Source of the DNA: Brevipalpus yothersi
Lineage: Eukaryota > Arthropoda > Arachnida > Trombidiformes > Tenuipalpidae
Assembly (NCBI GenBank): GCA_003956705.1
Contig: QZCP01000200.1
Coordinates: 1 to 64,000, forward strand
Direction of reading: 5' to 3'
Length of the DNA stretch: 64,000 bases
Position numbers and translations under genes: made by a program. The stretch's first letter is position 1. Each line of letters starts with the position of its first letter. Below, one piece after another: positions 59,634 through 64,000 of this stretch. The notes beneath the pieces were generated by a model, which was given only the letters and a program-made list of their open reading frames with translations, had not been told where the DNA came from and searched no databases.

Positions 59634-62600
59634 TTATCTTCGACCATGTCTTCGCTCATGTTTATCGGGTCTTGAATAGAGAGCTGCAACATCAGCATTA
59701 AGTGTGATCTCATTTAAATCTCGAAAACCTTCATTACATGCCCTTTGACCTCTGGCTGTATGTCCAAAACCGGGATCAAAAGCATCCAAACGATTGAGTG
59801 CATTTGGCTTGTATGAACTATTGCGAACATATTTCAAATTTTCCCATGATTCCTTGTAATTACGATAGAAACCATTTTGATCCCCACTCGAATCAAATGT
59901 GCTAATTGTTTGGGCATCAATTGAGCTGCGACTGTTTCTCAGCCTGTGATCAAGAGAGATAAACAAAAATGGATGAGTATATTAGTCATAATAAAATGAT
60001 AATTAACGAAAATTAGTATTCAAACAAGAAATTGAATATTTTTTTCAATGTTGCCATTCTTTCTTTTGGCTGTCTTGTTACTACCATTATCATAATATCA
60101 TATCAGATTGTATTATCAAGGACTGAAAAAATTTTTCACACAACATTTTGAGGTGAAAATTTTTTTCCTTTTGGGTTGAGAAAGTGTCCAATTGTTGTAG
60201 GGTGCAAACAAAAAAAGGAATCAGAACATTAATGATGCTGATAGTATATGTTAGTGGATTAAAATGTGAGAAAAATGTGTGTGTGTGATTGCACAAAACA
60301 TGCATATTTTCTTTTTGTTATATTTAAATTGAGTGAAAAAAAGAGCAGTGAATGTGAATGTATGAAAATTGATCTCATCTGATCTGATTTTCATGGCTAC
60401 AATTTTGTGGTGACATTCCTTGTTGTCCATGAAATGTGAAATATGTCAAATATTTATGGAGGAAAAATTTTTTTCACACATCTTGTGCTCTTTCACTGTC
60501 TCTCCATGAGATTGAGAAAATGTTAGAGTTCATGCAAACGTTACACTGAAATTCGACATGCAATCAGCTGATCACTTGAAAGTAATCACACACAATCGAA
60601 ATATTAGTGTTGATATTTCAAAAATTCTTAGCATGTAAATAAGTATATGTACATGCATTGGTGGAAAAAATAGTACAGGATACAATTCAGTGCGAGTATG
60701 GCTTTGAGGTAGGTTGAGTAAATGGAAATAGAAAGAGAAAGAGAAGTAAATTAAATCATTAATAAAAGAGGCATGCAAATTATTTGAAATTATGTGTGAA
60801 ATGTAGACATGCTAATACATCATGCGGTGAGGTAGGTTGATTATTGGTGGGCTTAATTGACAATAGTGATACATGCAGAGAGAGATTTTCTTTTTCCATT
60901 CCAGTGAGACAAAAAAAGACAGAGAAAGAATTTGAATTCATCATTTTCTTAGCATCATGCATGCATATATATCACATCTAATTAATGTTCAAATTCTTTT
61001 CAAAGTTCACAAAATCGATGGTAAGTCGGTGATTGAGTGGTAATAGTAGTAGTACTCGAATGATGATGACGGTAATGATCATTAAGTGTTTCCAGTGAGC
61101 ATCTTGACACTTGACATTTGATTGGATACACAGTTTTATCCGGATAGCCATTTGATATGCATACAGAATCAATAGAATGAACAAACCTGCGAAAAATGAT
61201 CACAATAATTGTGGTTATTGCGGCTAGAAAAACGAAACCACCAAAAACACCGAGTGCAATTATTCCACCCATATTAAGCTTTGTGGTTGCCCCACTTGAT
61301 TTCATATTCGATCGATTGGCCATAGTATCAGAAATTTCATTATCTCGATCATCTTCACCAGTGTTGACCACATGTGGTCTCGATCGTGTACTGGTGGTCA
61401 ACGTTGGACTAACAGTTTTTCGTGTATATTGGGGTGATGATTGTGATGATGGTGGTACACCGGTGGTACTGATCGGTGGCTGTGATGATGATGGTGGATA
61501 TGAGCTCGATGGTGGCTGCGATGGGACAGATGATGATGGTGACAGTGTTGGATTGGATGATGATGGTCGCCTACTGGCTATACCATTGCCATTACCATTG
61601 CCACCATTCAAACCAGAGCCACTTGTGACCGCTGTCAATCGGGTGTATATGTTGGTACGTGTTGTCGGTGGACGTGCTGTGGACGATGTGGTTAGTAAAT
61701 CATTTGGATATGAATTGGATGGATTGTATGGAGGACGTCTACTGCCATTACTTGTATACACTGATGGTGGATATCGAGGTGATTGTTGTGATGGATAGCG
61801 TCTTGTTGATGGCGTAGGTGATCGAGTGGTGGATGTTGAGCTACTTTGAGATGATGATGAAGATGATGTGCTACTTGATGGTGGCGTGCGAAGTGTGTTA
61901 ATCTTTTTGCCTATTTAAGGAATAGAATAGAAGAAAATGAGTTACATTTGATGTGTATGTATTCATGTATGTGTGTGTGTGGGGATCACTTTTTCTACTG
62001 AAATTAATGGGTATCAAAAGTGTAAAGAAAGAGAGAGAAGAAAAATGATGATACATGATTCATCATCAGTTCGTTAGCACGTTCCAACGTCACTTCGTTG
62101 GAACGTAATTCTTGCAAGAAAGGAAACAAAGGAAAGGGAGAGTGAATATCAAGTTTCAAGAGTTATTATGAAGAGGTGGAGAAGGAGGAAACAATCCAAA
62201 TCTGGTCACATGAAATCTTGGAAAAATTATGATATTCATGATGTTATTGTTGAAAATGCTAACAAAATTTAGTATTTATCTTTCTCTTACCTCTACAAAT
62301 TGGAATGGTTCCTTCCCAGAATCCATTTTTACCGCATACTAGTACAGCATCACCTTCCATATCATGATCTGGTCTACATGTGTATATGGCTCTTGTGCCC
62401 ACAATCGATTGATTACCACTCAATTGTACGTAACCATTTTCAATTTCGATTGGCTTGGAACATTCGATAGCCTGACATCGTGGTGGTGGACCATTCCATC
62501 GGCCATCTACATCACAACTCAATGCTGATCGTCCAACAATAGCGTAGCCTTCTTTGCATGAGTATTGAACGATACTTTGGAATGATCGGGTTCCATTGGT

Positions 62601-63789
62601 AAACGAGTAGTCACCATTATTGATTGATGCTGGGAATCCACATTCAAGATCTGATGATAATGAAAAAAGAAATTAGGAGTAAGCAAGCAAAAAGTTTCGA
62701 TTCAAGATCAAAAATCGATTGGACAGTACACAAAAATCATGATCAGTGTTCCCATGTGATGTGTTATTATTAGATAGTAGTACACATAAACATTTACACA
62801 CACAAAATCGTTCTGAATATTAAATAGAATGGAAATCAAAGTCACTCTTTTAAGTATCTGATAAAAGGAAAAAAAACACTTTTTGGCTAAACAGTTGAGG
62901 AAATCAGATCAAGTGAGTTCTCAAGCACATACACTTACAGTAACTTAAGAACTTAGTTTTTTCACCATTTCTTATGCCACCATCATGCTTGAAACTATTT
63001 TCGAATGTTCTAATTCTAATTTGCATTCATACACACATAAATCCGTCTTCAAGGTATACAGAAACACACATCAAAAAGTGCACAATTGATCTAATATATT
63101 CAATGAATATATTTGAATGCTGTCATCAAATAAGCTGGAAAGTATATATATAAAAAAGGTATACGAAATAAAAACAAGGTAGACACACTTACATTTACAT
63201 TTTGGTGGATTATCACTGAAAAATCCTGTCTCCAGGCAAGTTCTCACATTAGGACCAATTAACAATGTACCTGGACTACATCGATACTCAATGTGAGCAC
63301 CAATGTCCAATTTTCGATACAATATTGTGGAATTAGTTGGTATTTCCGGTAATCCACATGTCAATGGCCTTAATTGGCAAACAAAATGTAATCGTCCCTC
63401 GCAACTGGTTGCATCCCACATCCAACTACGAACACCATCCATACGAGAACAATTACCACTGCCTCGTGGTGTTACCCAAAATGATACCGTTACATCTTTA
63501 CCGTTAATCCATTTCCAATTTTTCGGATTATTTTGATCACGCACAGCACCCAGCCAATATTGTCCTTGCGGATCATTACGATGTTTACGATATAATTCCC
63601 AACTCAGAAAACCTTGTAACGCTGGTGATGTATCATCAACCAATGTGCCACCACGTAATTCACAGAAACGCTTAGCATTATCAAAAGTTTCCACTTTATC
63701 ATTATAGAATGTGTAACATTTTCCATTATACGTTGATGTACTGCCAAGTGGTTGATCTCGAAATGATGGACACTGTTCAATTGATAAGG
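59634..63789 (-). CDS. C-type lectin / sushi-domain type I membrane protein (selectin-like), 5' end outside window
   Basis: Exons 63193-63789, 62291-62650, 61187-61910 and 59634-59943 join in phase (1, 1, 2) to about 660 residues; earlier exons with start and signal peptide lie beyond the right edge, since the first visible exon begins mid-codon after CCAG. Order: a C-type lectin domain (CYTFYNDKVETFDNAKRFCE, YWLGAVRDQ, WKWING, WDATSCEGRLHFVCQ), then three sushi/CCP domains starting TCGLPEIP, ECGFPASI and ECSKPIEI. A Ser/Thr/Pro stalk of about 170 residues, a membrane helix (GGIIALGVFGGFVFLAAITT) and a tail of about 105 residues with several Tyr follow. The lectin lacks the EPN or QPD sugar-binding triplet, so calcium-dependent sugar binding is doubtful. 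This architecture recalls Drosophila furrowed and selectins, acting in cell adhesion (family knowledge). Confidence 0.88.
59944..61186 (-). other. 1.2-kb intron of the lectin/sushi gene
   Basis: Donor CGCAG/GTTTGT and acceptor TTGATCACAG join the membrane helix to the cytoplasmic tail through a split Arg codon. Nothing else is recognised inside. Confidence 0.75.
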
Positions 63790-64000
63790 CTGGAAAAGAT
63801 AGAATAGATATTATTTCAACAACAACGTGATGACTATAAATATAACAGTAAATGTGTACTATTTTTCTGAATCGTTCAATATGCTACGCTGGTGATAATA
63901 ACGGAATGCTCTTGAATTTAATCCGCTCTTGTTCTTATTTGATCATCGATTATATTTATGAGAAGAATCTGTGTCTCTTTTGATCGTTTTGATTGTTGAG

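Noticed and set aside
1..64000. CRISPR arrays, prokaryotic operons or tRNA/rRNA genes
   Set aside because: Regular spaced repeats with unique spacers, Shine-Dalgarno-led gene strings, or convincing tRNA B-box contexts were not seen; the repeats are simple microsatellites.

Overview
The window is nuclear DNA of a small-genome arthropod, most likely an acariform (astigmatan) mite such as a sarcoptid or dust-mite relative. That placement is an inference. It rests on AT-rich sequence, 60-140 nt introns with GTAAGT-type donors, a tandem cluster of secreted serpins, a bee-venom-type group III PLA2, a PI-PLC of bacterial type, a Drosophila-like CaMKI amino terminus (MPLFGKK), and very abundant (GA)n/(CT)n microsatellites. 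Two N gaps (27827-27908 and 45382-45620) lie inside GA/CT tracts, so this is an assembled eukaryotic scaffold.

Layout. 1-2237: no gene recognised, GA/CT tracts. 2238-3263 (-): TCTP, 5 exons. 4630-7743 (+): GTF3C3 (TFIIIC TPR subunit), with one GC-AG intron. 7854-8039 (-): possible tiny two-exon gene. 8075-17413 (-): four tandem secreted serpins, each with three coding exons split at the same two phase-0 sites; EIF1AD (10427-11126, -) and a small + strand ORF lie between the first two. Reactive loops differ: predicted P1 is Tyr, Phe or Leu in three, and the second (11868-13252) has lost its hinge and carries Arg-Ser-Lys-Arg instead. 18986-20699 (+): secreted PLA2 with a long, sequon-rich tail. 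21196-22796 (-): secreted protein of unknown function. 24297-25070 (-): ELO-family (fatty-acid elongase-like) membrane protein lacking the histidine box.

28002-52286 (-): one gene, CaMKI. Its kinase exons are at 50598-52286, but the autoinhibitory and calmodulin-binding exons are at 31010-31097 and 28002-28226, which leaves a 19.5-kb intron in a genome where most introns here are under 140 nt. That intron is full of GA/CT tracts of both polarities and contains, on the other strand, an intronless secreted PI-PLC of bacterial type (39576-40832). The whole CaMKI gene lies between two inverted, nearly identical copies (about 1.7 kb each) of the ELO-like gene and its upstream region (24297-about 26000 and about 54200-55902).

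56884-58029 (-): intronless secreted protein with four copies of a six-cysteine module I do not recognise. 59634-63789 (-, runs off the right edge): C-type lectin plus three sushi domains, Ser/Thr/Pro stalk, one membrane helix and a cytoplasmic tail.

Together the window mixes housekeeping genes (TCTP, GTF3C3, EIF1AD, CaMKI) with fast-evolving secreted families (serpins, PLA2, PI-PLC, Cys-rich protein). No rRNA, tRNA, CRISPR or prokaryotic feature was seen. Splice sites were read by eye and no transcript data were used.
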